A DNA stretch of 23,627 nucleotides from Chloroflexota bacterium (GCA_005880175.1 VBJR01000149.1:1-23627); one strand, 5' to 3'; shown: positions 17,480-23,627, numbered from the stretch's first letter. The notes: generated by a model from the sequence alone, not told the origin. Program-made: numbers and translations.

Positions 17480-18559
17480 TCAGCTCACCGCCGCGGCGAG
17501 CGGCAGCGATACCTCGCGGCCCTCGCGCGCCGACCGGTACACGGCCAGGATCACCTCCAGCGGGCGGCGGGCGTCCTCCCCGGTGATCGCGGGCGGCCGG
17601 CCCGTCTCGATCGCGTCCAGGAAGTCGGCGATCTGGGTCCGGTGGCCCGCGTGGCCGATGGCGGCGGGATCGCTCGCGCCGCCGTTCTCCTCGGCCGCCG
17701 GCTGGTCCGTCCCGAGCTTGGCGCCGTACGCGGACGTCTCGCCCTTCTCGTCCTTGAGCTCGCAGTGCCGCATCTTCCCCGCCTCGATCACCACCGTGCC
17801 GCCCGTGCCGGTCACCTCCAGGCGCTCGGGCAGGCCGGGGTAGACGGCGGTGCTGGCCTGGAGCACGCCGACCGCGCCGCCGGCGAACTGGAGCACGGCG
17901 ACCGCGATGTCCTCGACCTCGATCCGCTCGTGGATCGCCGTGGCCGTGCGGGCGAAGACGCGCTCGACCGGGCCCATCATCCACTGGAGCAGGTCCGTGT
18001 AGTGGACGCCCTGGTTCATCAGGGCGCCGCCGCCGTCCAGCGACCACGTGCCGCGCCAGTCGCCGCTGTCGTAGTACTCCTGGCTGCGGTACCACTTGAT
18101 GATCGCGTCGCCCAGCACCAGCCGGCCCAGGCGGCCGCCGTCGATCAGGCCGCGCAGCTTCTGGACCGCCGGCCCGAAGCGGTGCTGCGAGATGACGGTC
18201 AGGCCGACGCCGTGGTCGCGGCAGGCGGCGATCAGCCGGTCGGCGGCCTCCAGCGTGACGTCGATCGGCTTCTCCACGATCACGTGCTTGCCGGCGGCGG
18301 CCGCGCGGACGCCGACCTCGGCGTGCGAGCCGCTGGGGACGCAGATCGAGACGACGTCGACGTCCGGGCGCGCCAGCAGGGCGTCCACGTCGGCCGTGTA
18401 GTCCACGCCGAACTCGGCCCCGCGCTTCGCGGCCGGCTCGGGGACGACGTCGGCGACCGCGACCAGGCGCGCGTTCGGCAGCTCGCCCACGGCCCGGGCG
18501 TGGAACGGCGCGATCACGCCGCAGCCGATGATGCCGAACCCGAACGTGCGCTCCGTCAT
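17480..18559 (-). CDS. Gfo/Idh/MocA-family sugar or inositol dehydrogenase
   Basis: This is an NAD(P)-dependent oxidoreductase acting on sugars, inositols or glycosides. The 359-aa product has a Rossmann loop FGIIGCGVIAPFHA (residues 8-21), VSICVPSGSHAEV, the conserved EKPI (96-99), and the C-terminal-domain segment GGGALMNQGVHYTDLLQWMMG with the likely catalytic His186. The ATG at 18557-18559 has a GGGGAGAG ribosome-binding site and overlaps the upstream gene's stop as ATGA, so it is translationally coupled. The longer open frame upstream is out of the homologous region. Despite the damage to the preceding gene, this one is intact and should still be expressed because the downstream reading frame of that gene remains open up to the overlap. 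Confidence 0.93.
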   Translation of the reverse strand: MTERTFGFGIIGCGVIAPFHARAVGELPNARLVAVADVVPEPAAKRGAEFGVDYTADVDALLARPDVDVVSICVPSGSHAEVGVRAAAAGKHVIVEKPIDVTLEAADRLIAACRDHGVGLTVISQHRFGPAVQKLRGLIDGGRLGRLVLGDAIIKWYRSQEYYDSGDWRGTWSLDGGGALMNQGVHYTDLLQWMMGPVERVFARTATAIHERIEVEDIAVAVLQFAGGAVGVLQASTAVYPGLPERLEVTGTGGTVVIEAGKMRHCELKDEKGETSAYGAKLGTDQPAAEENGGASDPAAIGHAGHRTQIADFLDAIETGRPPAITGEDARRPLEVILAVYRSAREGREVSLPLAAAVS

Positions 18560-19234
18560 GTGCTCTCCCCCCATCCGGCGGCCCGGGCCACGGTGTGCAT
18601 GTGGTCCAGCGCCCCGCGGGCCTCCGCGGCGAAGTCCTTCCAGTTGCACTCGATCGAGCAGTCGCCGGCGAACCCGGCCTGGCGGAGGGCGCGCAGGAAC
18701 GGCTCGATGTCCCCGGCGTCGGCCGCCGGCGCCCCGCGGCCGACCCCGGCCACGTGCACGTGGGCGAGCAGGTCGTCCGCCAGCGCGTCCATCGACTCGC
18801 CCTGCTCGCGCATGTGGTACAGGTCCGCGAGCAGCCGGGCCGGGCCGGTGTCGTGCTCACGCAGGAACGCGCCCGACTCGGCCACGGTGTTCAGCAGGTT
18901 CGTCTCCGCCGGCCGCAGCGGCTCCAGCACGACCGTCACGCCGTGGCCGGCCGCCTCTTCGGCCACCCCGCGCAGGAAGCCGGCGAACTGCTCGCGCGCC
19001 CGGCCCATGTCGAAGCCGTCCGTCGACCTCCGGCCCGACCATCTTGAGCGTCGCCGGCAGGAACACGTTGCACGCGAGGGCCGGCACCGGGCCGTCGCCC
19101 AGGCGCGCCGCCAGACGCTCGAAGGCCTCGTCCGACTCCATGAGCGCCTTCGCCACGGGCAGCTCGCAGTAGTCGGCGGCGCCGTCCAGGGTCGCCAGCT
19201 GGTCCTCGCCGGAGATGCAGCAGCCGAGTCGCAT
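18556..19234 (-). pseudogene. Xylose-isomerase-like TIM-barrel (sugar phosphate isomerase/epimerase) gene broken by an internal deletion
   Basis: Two parts in different frames match one family. The 5' part (19234 to about 19022) starts MRLGCCISGEDQLATLDGA and ends FLPATLKMVGPEVD. The 3' part (about 19020 to 18556) resumes DGFDMGRAREQF and carries the metal-site blocks VTVVLEPLRPAETN, LLADLYHM and CSIECNWKDFAAEA. Family members known to me have about 35-40 residues between these blocks, including a barrel strand. They are missing here, and the total of 679 nt is not a multiple of three. At the junction lies GACGGACG, a tandem GACG that could be deletion microhomology. The ATG at 19232-19234 has TAACCT 7 nt upstream and is the first gene of the unit leading to the Gfo/Idh dehydrogenase. 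A sequencing or assembly error is the alternative to a true pseudogene. Confidence 0.8.
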
Positions 19235-19241
19235 GTCGCCC

Positions 19242-19247
19242 AGGTTA
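19242..19247 (-). promoter_or_regulatory. -10 element (TAACCT) of the broken TIM-barrel/Gfo-Idh/SIS unit
   Basis: TAACCT on the minus strand, 7 nt before the ATG at 19234. It lies in the 75-nt region shared with the divergent LacI gene; no clear -35 is seen. Confidence 0.5.
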
Positions 19248-19254
19248 GCGAAGA

Positions 19255-19264
19255 TTTGATCGAA
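19255..19264. promoter_or_regulatory. Candidate LacI-family operator (TTTGATCGAA)
   Basis: This is a near-palindrome of the form TTnGATCnAA, differing from its own reverse complement at only two positions. It lies in the spacer just upstream of the TAACCT -10 of the minus-strand catabolic unit and beside the LacI gene. Location suits repression; sequence support is one site only. Confidence 0.4.
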
Positions 19265-19275
19265 CTACTACCTCC

Positions 19276-19302
19276 TTGACATGCAGGGCTGGGCGATAAT
19301 GT
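19276..19302 (+). promoter_or_regulatory. Promoter of the LacI-family gene (TTGACA ... TAATGT)
   Basis: TTGACA (19276-19281) is a perfect -35 hexamer. TAATGT (19297-19302) lies 7 nt before the GTG start, but the spacer is 15 nt, shorter than usual. GATAAT overlaps at 19295-19300 with an even shorter spacer. Confidence 0.5.
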
Positions 19303-19309
19303 ATTCAGG

Positions 19310-20353
19310 GTGGTCGAACAATCGCTCGAACACGGCCGTCCCACCATGCGGGACGTCGCCCGCCGCGCCGGGGTCTCACTGGCCACGGTGTCGTACGCGC
19401 TGAACGAGGGGCCGCGGCCTGTCAGCGGCGACCTCCGGCAGCGCGTCCTGGCGGCCGCCGAGGAGCTGGGCTACCGGCCGGCGCGCCGGGGCCGGGTCCG
19501 GACCCGGCCGCTGACGGTCGGGGCGATCGTGCCCGACGCGAGCAACCTGTTCTTCTCGCGGGCGCTCGGCGCGATGGAGTCCGTGCTCCGGCCCGGCGGC
19601 CACGTCCTGTTCGCGGCGTCGAGCGGCGAGGACCCGGCCCGCGAGCTCGACCTGGTCGCGGCGTGCGTCCGGGCCCGGGCGGACGCGCTGGTCCTCACCC
19701 CCACCGCCGCCGTCCCCGCGCAGGTCGAGCGCCTGGCGGCGGGCGGCCTGCCGGTGGTCCTGATGGACCGCGAGGGCGGCTCGACCGCGCTCGACCGCGT
19801 GGTCATGGACAACTACCGCTGCGCGTTCCAGGCCACCCGGCTGCTGATCGAGAGCGGGCACCGGCGGATCGCGCTGGTCAACGGCCCGGTCCCCGTCAGC
19901 ACGGCCGCCGAGCGCCGGCGCGGCTACGCGGACGCGCTCGCGTTCGCGGGGCTGCCGGTGGTCGAGGACTACGTGCGCGCCGGCGAGTTCAGCCACGAGC
20001 ACGGCCGCCAGGCCACGCTCGACCTGCTCTCGCTGGGCACGCCGCCGGAGGCCGTGTTCTCGAGCAGCGTCATCCTGACGTCGGGCGTCCTCCACGCGCT
20101 GCGCGAGCGCCGGCTGCGCTGGCCGGACGACATCGCCATCGTCGGCTTCGGGGACGCGGCGTGGGTGCCGGCGGTCACGCCGCCCCTGACCGTGATCGAG
20201 CAGCCCGCCCAGCAGCTGGGCGAGGTGGCCGCGCGGCTGCTGCTGGCCCACGGCGGCCGGGAGCGGGTCGGCCAGCGGGTGGTGCTCGACGCCCGACTGA
20301 TCCTGCGTGAGTCGCACTGGCGGCCGTCGCCAGCGCTGGCGCCACCACCGTGA
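19310..20353 (+). CDS. LacI-family transcriptional repressor
   Basis: The 347-aa product has the N-terminal LacI helix-turn-helix (TMRDVARRAGVSLATVSYALN, about residues 12-32, with the hinge region GYRPARRGRVRTR). A periplasmic-binding-protein-like effector domain follows (VGAIVPDASNLFFS, VVLMDRE, VVMDNYRCAFQATRLLIESGHRRIALVNGP, RRRGYADAL, DDIAIVGFGDAAWVPAVTPPLTVIEQPA). The GTG at 19310 is favoured by TAATGT 7 nt upstream; the ATG at 19346 would start right at the HTH. It is divergent from the broken TIM-barrel/dehydrogenase/SIS unit and followed by an intact TIM-barrel isomerase, so it probably represses both flanks in response to a sugar. Confidence 0.95.
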   Translation: MVEQSLEHGRPTMRDVARRAGVSLATVSYALNEGPRPVSGDLRQRVLAAAEELGYRPARRGRVRTRPLTVGAIVPDASNLFFSRALGAMESVLRPGGHVLFAASSGEDPARELDLVAACVRARADALVLTPTAAVPAQVERLAAGGLPVVLMDREGGSTALDRVVMDNYRCAFQATRLLIESGHRRIALVNGPVPVSTAAERRRGYADALAFAGLPVVEDYVRAGEFSHEHGRQATLDLLSLGTPPEAVFSSSVILTSGVLHALRERRLRWPDDIAIVGFGDAAWVPAVTPPLTVIEQPAQQLGEVAARLLLAHGGRERVGQRVVLDARLILRESHWRPSPALAPPP

Positions 20354-20370
20354 CGACCTGGCTCGCCACC

Positions 20371-20426
20371 GCCCCCAACGGCCCGACGGAGGGGGTGTTC
20401 CGGAAGGGGGGGCCCGCCCCTCCTGC
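20371..20426 (+). repeat. Dispersed intergenic repeat, copy B, with hairpin
   Basis: It has the same block order as copy A at 10674-10732: GCCCCCAACG, GGGGGTGTTCCGGAAG, then a G-run/C-run hairpin (20405-20413 with 20416-20424, one G-T pair). Copy B is 3 nt shorter. It lies between the LacI stop and the isomerase start, in the same orientation relative to the upstream plus-strand gene as copy A. Confidence 0.65.
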
Positions 20427-20441
20427 ACTGGGGGTATCCGA

Positions 20442-21305
20442 ATGAGTGATCGCTGGCCGCTGAGCGCGTTCGCCGACGAGGTGGCGCCCGACCTGGACGA
20501 GCAGCTGAAGGCGCTCCGCGCCGAGGAGATCGGGCACGTCGAGCTGCGCTCGGCCTGGGGCGTGAACGTGGCCGACCTGTCCGGCGAGCAGCTGGACGAG
20601 GCCGTCCGGGCGCTGCGGGAGGCCGGCATCGGAGTCTCGGCCATCGGCTCGCCGGTGGGCAAGGCGCCGGTGGACGGCGACCTGGACGCCGAGCTGGGCC
20701 GCCTCCGCGCCTGCCTGGACGCGGCGGACCGGCTGGGCACGTCGCTGGTGCGCGTCTTCTCCTTCTACGTCCCGGAGGGCCGGTACGCCGAGCACCGGGA
20801 CGAGGTGCTGCGGCGCATGGCGGCGCTGACGGCGCTGGCGGCCGAGCGCGGTGCGACCCTGGTCCACGAGAACGAGTCGCACATCTACGGCGACACCGGC
20901 GAGCGCTGCCGCGACCTGGTCGAGTCGGTCGGCTCGCCGGCGCTGCGGATCGCGTTCGACCCGGCGAACTTCGTGCAGTGCGACGTGAAGCCGATGGCGG
21001 AGGCGTGGCCGCTGCTGCGCGACTACGTCACGCACGTCCACATCAAGGACGCGGTGGAGGTGGACCGGGGCGGCGCGGCCTACCCGGCCGAGGCGCTGCC
21101 GGGCGCGGTGATGCTCAGCGTGCGGCCCGCCGGCGAGGGCGACGGCGACGTGCCGGGGCTCCTCCGGGCGCTGGACTCGTGCGGCTACCAGGGGTTCCTG
21201 ACGCTCGAGCCGCACCTGCACTTCCACCTGCCGGAGATGGACGGCCCGCAGCGGCTGCACGTGGCGGCGTCGGCGCTGCGGGGGCTGGCGGCCGGGCTGG
21301 GCTGA
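20442..21305 (+). CDS. Sugar phosphate isomerase/epimerase (xylose-isomerase-like TIM barrel)
   Basis: The 287-aa product belongs to the AP-endonuclease-2/xylose-isomerase-like barrel family. Candidate metal ligands are in order: Glu143 or Glu145 (LVHENESHIYG), Asp173 (IAFDPANF), His198/His200 (THVHIKD) and Glu256 (LTLEPHLH). The start WPLSAFADEV and VELRSAWGVNV resemble the family strand-1 and strand-2 regions. The ATG at 20442-20444 is chosen as the first methionine before the barrel, with a G-run 7-8 nt upstream acting as a possible weak ribosome-binding site. The frame is open further upstream but runs through repeat B. It follows LacI by 88 nt. It is an intact relative of the broken barrel gene at 18556-19234, but the sequences are clearly not close copies. 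The reaction is unknown. Confidence 0.92.
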   Translation: MSDRWPLSAFADEVAPDLDEQLKALRAEEIGHVELRSAWGVNVADLSGEQLDEAVRALREAGIGVSAIGSPVGKAPVDGDLDAELGRLRACLDAADRLGTSLVRVFSFYVPEGRYAEHRDEVLRRMAALTALAAERGATLVHENESHIYGDTGERCRDLVESVGSPALRIAFDPANFVQCDVKPMAEAWPLLRDYVTHVHIKDAVEVDRGGAAYPAEALPGAVMLSVRPAGEGDGDVPGLLRALDSCGYQGFLTLEPHLHFHLPEMDGPQRLHVAASALRGLAAGLG

Positions 21306-21316
21306 GCCCGCGCCGG

Positions 21317-22336
21317 TCAGGCGAGGTCGTCGAGGCCCAGCCGGCGGCGGTTGTCCGCGCTGTCCTCGACCAGCGTCCACGAGCGCAGGGCGCCCTCGAC
21401 CACCTCGGCGACCCAGATCAGCGTCAGCCGGCGCTCCTCCGCCTCGGGCAGGCCGAGATGCGAGCCGGTGGTGTGGCCCTGCACCGCGACCCGGCGGTCG
21501 CGCTCGGCGATCCGGTGCGGGTGGATGCAGTAGACGGGGTACGCGCCGGCGTAGCCGCGCCAGCCGTCGATGTTCGCGTCCCGGCCGACCAGCGACGCCT
21601 CGTCGAACACGCGGAGCTCGTGGTCCTCGGTCATGAGCCGGCCCATGCCGTCCACGTCGGCGTGGTTGATGCGGTCGATGAAGCTGATGACGGCGGCCAC
21701 GGGCGGCGCCGAGGCCGGGCTCGGCGGGCTGGGCGGGCGACCCGCTGCCCCGGTGGCCCCGCCGAGCACGACGTCGGCCACGAAGGACGCGTAGTCGGCG
21801 TCGAGCGGGCCGCTGCCCAGGAGCAGGCGGTGGTAGAGCGCGCCGAACACGATCTCCATGAAGGCTTCCGGGTCCAGCGAGGCCGGCAGCTGGCCGGACG
21901 CCTGCGCCCGCCGCAGCACGTGCAGGAGGGCGGCCCGGCGCGGCCGCACGAACCGGTCGAGCAGCGCCGGGGCCAGCGCGGGGTCCTGCTGCGTCTCGGC
22001 GATGAGCGCCGCCAGGTGGGGGCCGAACTCGGGGTCCGCGTGGAACCGGACCGCGGTGGCGACGATGGCGCGCAGGTCGGCGGCCACGTCCCCGGTGTCC
22101 TGGTGGTCCACCGTGGCGGCGGCCTCCTGGTCGAGGGCCTCCAGCAGGACCGCGCCCTTCGACGGCCACCAGCGGTAGATCGTCTGCTTGCCGACGCCGG
22201 CGCGGGCCGCGATCCCCTCCACGGTGAGCTTCGCGTAGCCCTCCTCGCGGCACAGCGCGAGGGCGGCGTCGAGGATCGCCCGGCGCGAGCTCTCGCGGCG
22301 GCGCGACGCCCGGGGACCGGTCTCCGTGGTGGCCAT
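21317..22336 (-). CDS. TetR-family regulator fused to a C-terminal NTF2/SnoaL-like domain
   Basis: The 339-aa product is far longer than an ordinary TetR protein (about 200 aa). Residues 17-63 form the TetR helix-turn-helix (AILDAALALCREEGYAKLTVEGIAARAGVGKQTIYRWWPSKGAVL). Residues about 80-190 are the usual helical ligand domain, then comes a Pro/Ser/Ala linker (about 193-211). Residues 212-335 look like a SnoaL/NTF2 fold (AAVISFIDRINHADVDGMGRLMTEDHELRVFDE, VAVQGHTTGSH, LRSWTLVEDSADNRRRLGL). The ATG at 22334-22336 has TATCGT 8 nt upstream; an in-frame ATG at 22354 would precede that element. It is divergent from an alpha/beta hydrolase and very probably controls it. The second domain may bind a second ligand or act enzymatically. 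Confidence 0.88.
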   Translation of the reverse strand: MATTETGPRASRRRESSRRAILDAALALCREEGYAKLTVEGIAARAGVGKQTIYRWWPSKGAVLLEALDQEAAATVDHQDTGDVAADLRAIVATAVRFHADPEFGPHLAALIAETQQDPALAPALLDRFVRPRRAALLHVLRRAQASGQLPASLDPEAFMEIVFGALYHRLLLGSGPLDADYASFVADVVLGGATGAAGRPPSPPSPASAPPVAAVISFIDRINHADVDGMGRLMTEDHELRVFDEASLVGRDANIDGWRGYAGAYPVYCIHPHRIAERDRRVAVQGHTTGSHLGLPEAEERRLTLIWVAEVVEGALRSWTLVEDSADNRRRLGLDDLA

Positions 22337-22344
22337 CCAGGCCA

Positions 22345-22350
22345 ACGATA
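22345..22350 (-). promoter_or_regulatory. -10 element (TATCGT) of the TetR-NTF2 gene
   Basis: TATCGT on the minus strand, 8 nt before the ATG at 22336. The matching -35 position (17-nt spacing) falls inside the palindrome at 22368-22380. Confidence 0.5.
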
Positions 22351-22367
22351 GCATTGTTAACGAGACG

Positions 22368-22380
22368 AGACGGACCGTCT
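22368..22380. promoter_or_regulatory. 13-bp palindromic operator candidate (AGACGG-A-CCGTCT)
   Basis: A perfect 6-bp inverted repeat around one central base lies between the TetR gene and the hydrolase. It covers the -35 position of the TetR gene and shares its last base with the TTGACA of the hydrolase promoter. A partial second match, CGGTCCG (22411-22417), overlaps the hydrolase start. Its size and position are those of a TetR-family operator. Confidence 0.65.
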
Positions 22381-22409
22381 TGACAGGCGGTACGGCCGGC
22401 GGGTAACGT
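22380..22409 (+). promoter_or_regulatory. Promoter of the alpha/beta hydrolase: TTGACA, 18 nt, TAACGT
   Basis: TTGACA (22380-22385) and TAACGT (22404-22409) are separated by 18 nt, and the -10 ends 7 nt before the GTG at 22417. This is the clearest complete promoter in the window and implies a leaderless transcript. Confidence 0.65.
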
Positions 22410-22416
22410 GCGGTCC

Positions 22417-23241
22417 GTGATACGCAACGCCGACACGCTGGCGGTTCCCGGCGCGCAGCTCCACTACGAGGTCTCCGGCTCCGGCCCCGTCCTGCTGACG
22501 ATTCCGGGCGGACCGGCCGACGCCGCCACGTTCGCCGCGCTGGCCGGGGCGCTCGCCGACCGTTACACGGTGGTGCGGTACGACCCGCGCGGCGTCTCCC
22601 GGTCGAGTCTCGACGCGCCGGCGGACGCCGCGCGGTTCGTCGAGGTCCACGGCGACGACGCCCACCGCCTGCTGGCGGCGCTCGGCGACGACCCGGCGCT
22701 CGTGCTCGGCAGCAGCGGCGGCGCCGTGATCGGCCTGGAGCTCGCCGCCCGCCACCCCGAGCAGGTGCGGACGCTGGTGGCGCACGAGCCGCCGGTGATC
22801 AGGCTGCTGCCGGACGCCGACGCCCAGCTGGCCGTCACGGAGGAGGTCTACCAGATCTTCCGGCGCGAGGGCTGGCCGGCCGCGGTCCAGCGGTTCCTGG
22901 CCAACGCCGGCCTGGAGGCGGGCCCGCGGCAGCCACCGGCGGACCCCGAGGCGGCCGAGGCGATGGCGCGGATGCGCGACAACTTCGACTTCTTCCTCGC
23001 CCACTACCTGCGCCCGATCAGCGGCTACGAGCCGGACCTGCCGGCGCTGCGGTCGGGCTCGACGCGGCTGGTGATCGGGATCGCCGACGCCACGGGCGGG
23101 CAGCTCGCGCACCGCTGCGCGGTCGCGGTGGCCGAGCGCCTCGGCCTGACGCCCGTCGTGTTCCCCGGTGACCACAACGGCTTCGCCAGCCGCCCGGCCG
23201 AGTTCGCGGAGGTGCTGGACGGCGTGCTCCGGGCGGGCTGA
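22417..23241 (+). CDS. Alpha/beta-fold hydrolase
   Basis: The 274-aa product has the fold's landmarks: oxyanion loop IPGGPADAATF (about 29-39), VVRYDPRGVSRSS, the nucleophile elbow LGSSGGAV with Ser100 as nucleophile, VAHEPP after it, and the catalytic-histidine segment PGDHNGF with His253. It is an esterase, lactonase or similar hydrolase; the substrate is unknown. The GTG at 22417 is preferred over the GTG at 22408 because TAACGT (22404-22409) overlaps the latter. It is divergent from the TetR-NTF2 gene with an operator between them, so it is probably induced by a small hydrophobic or polyketide-like ligand. A strong hairpin overlaps its stop codon. Confidence 0.92.
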   Translation: MIRNADTLAVPGAQLHYEVSGSGPVLLTIPGGPADAATFAALAGALADRYTVVRYDPRGVSRSSLDAPADAARFVEVHGDDAHRLLAALGDDPALVLGSSGGAVIGLELAARHPEQVRTLVAHEPPVIRLLPDADAQLAVTEEVYQIFRREGWPAAVQRFLANAGLEAGPRQPPADPEAAEAMARMRDNFDFFLAHYLRPISGYEPDLPALRSGSTRLVIGIADATGGQLAHRCAVAVAERLGLTPVVFPGDHNGFASRPAEFAEVLDGVLRAG

Positions 23242-23263
23242 GCGGGGATCCCGCTCAGCCCGC
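23233..23263 (+). terminator. Perfect 14-bp GC hairpin overlapping the hydrolase stop codon
   Basis: Arms 23233-23246 and 23250-23263 pair perfectly with a 3-nt loop. The left arm includes the TGA stop (23239-23241). No T-tract follows. It is likely the end of the hydrolase transcript. Confidence 0.6.
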
Positions 23264-23303
23264 GCCGGCCACGTTGCGTTTCCGATAGTATCAATCTTGT
23301 TCG

Positions 23304-23334
23304 TTGCAATGCGCTGAGGGTGAATGCATACTGT
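23304..23334 (+). promoter_or_regulatory. Promoter of the right-edge HTH regulator (TTGCAA, 17 nt, CATACT)
   Basis: TTGCAA (23304-23309) and CATACT (23327-23332) are 17 nt apart; TACTGT (23329-23334) overlaps and ends 6 nt before the ATG. GGAGGG also directly precedes the ATG but is too close for a normal Shine-Dalgarno. The -35 matches that of sigA. Confidence 0.5.
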
Positions 23335-23340
23335 GGAGGG

Positions 23341-23627
23341 ATGCCCGGAGGCAGGTTGACGCGCCAGGACCGCCAGCACATCGCGGCCGCGCTGGCGGAC
23401 GGGGTCGGGTACGCCGAGATCGGGCGGCGGCTGGGCAGGCCCACCTCGACCGTCAGCCGGGAGGTGGCCCGCAACGGCGGGCCCGGCGGCTACCGGGCGG
23501 ACCAGGCGCAGCTGGCGACCGGGCGGCGGGTGCGCCGGCGGCGGCCCTCGGGCGCGGCGCCGGCGCGGCTCGTGCCTGGCGCCGCCGCGGGGCGCGACGC
23601 GGGGGCGGTGCGGGGCTTCGTGGAGCG
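23341..23627 (+). CDS. HTH regulator with IS30-like N-terminus, probably MarR/GbsR type (runs off right edge)
   Basis: The visible 95 residues start MPGGRLTRQDRQHIAAALADG and form an HTH of the IS30/HTH_38 kind (VGYAEIGRRLGRPTSTVSREVARNGG, about residues 22-47), then YRADQAQLATGRRVRRRR and an Ala/Pro/Arg-rich linker ending GAVRGFVER. I recall this layout from actinobacterial MarR/GbsR-type regulators, where the linker leads into a MarR winged helix; an IS30 transposase also starts with this HTH. The short linker with GRDAGAVRGFVER favours the regulator. The promoter and ATG are clear. The C-terminal domain is outside the window, so the choice cannot be settled here. Confidence 0.75.
   Translation, partial: MPGGRLTRQDRQHIAAALADGVGYAEIGRRLGRPTSTVSREVARNGGPGGYRADQAQLATGRRVRRRRPSGAAPARLVPGAAAGRDAGAVRGFVE

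Noticed and set aside
14787..17843. Plus-strand open frame of about 1,000 codons
   Set aside because: It is out of frame with the aldo/keto reductase and antisense to the SIS and dehydrogenase genes; composition is non-protein-like.
20307..20441. Upstream extension of the isomerase at 20442
   Set aside because: The extension runs through the end of lacI and the dispersed repeat and has no family similarity.
23341..23627. IS30 insertion sequence at the right edge
   Set aside because: No terminal inverted repeat or target duplication is seen and the gene has a normal promoter; the HTH alone does not make it a transposase.

Overview
The window is very GC-rich double-stranded bacterial DNA with almost no intergenic space. 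It reads as a high-GC Gram-positive-type or neighbouring lineage (Actinomycetota, Dormibacterota or Chloroflexota). The pointers are RNase J beside ftsK and the dap genes, a short primary sigma factor, many leaderless-looking starts, and a MarR-type regulator with an IS30-like HTH of the kind I know from actinomycetes. I cannot fix the phylum by eye.

Bases 1-9857 are all minus-strand housekeeping genes. In transcription order they are: the primary sigma factor, an FGGY (xylulokinase-like) sugar kinase, a DinB-fold protein, dapB, asd, dapA, a family-4 uracil-DNA glycosylase, RNase J, a small acidic protein, and the 5' part of ftsK, which runs off the left edge. dapB, asd and dapA give the aspartate-to-lysine/diaminopimelate branch. 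The overlaps and 2-nt gaps from dinB to rnj indicate coupled translation.

Bases 9888-10742 hold the divergent sigA/pfpI promoter region, a PfpI/DJ-1 gene with a textbook Shine-Dalgarno, and an intergenic tail with a GC hairpin and one copy of a repeat that recurs near 20.4 kb.

Bases 10743-21305 form a carbohydrate island. It has a GntR/HutC regulator, a lipoprotein solute-binding protein and two CUT1 permeases (no ATPase gene), and a divergent aldo/keto reductase. Next come a SIS-fold phosphoglucose-isomerase-like protein, a Gfo/Idh/MocA dehydrogenase, a xylose-isomerase-like TIM-barrel gene broken by an out-of-frame internal deletion, a LacI repressor, and a second, intact TIM-barrel isomerase. 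The set suggests import of a sugar or glycoside, oxidation, and isomerisation or elimination, under two local regulators with visible candidate operators.

Bases 21317-23627 hold a TetR regulator fused to a C-terminal NTF2/SnoaL-like domain, a divergent alpha/beta hydrolase sharing a promoter region with a 13-bp palindrome, a strong hairpin, and the 5' end of an HTH regulator that runs off the right edge.

Across the window, at least eleven starts have a TAnnnT-like -10 element only 5-8 nt upstream, so leaderless transcription appears common and helps decide start codons. I see no tRNA, rRNA, CRISPR array or convincing insertion sequence.
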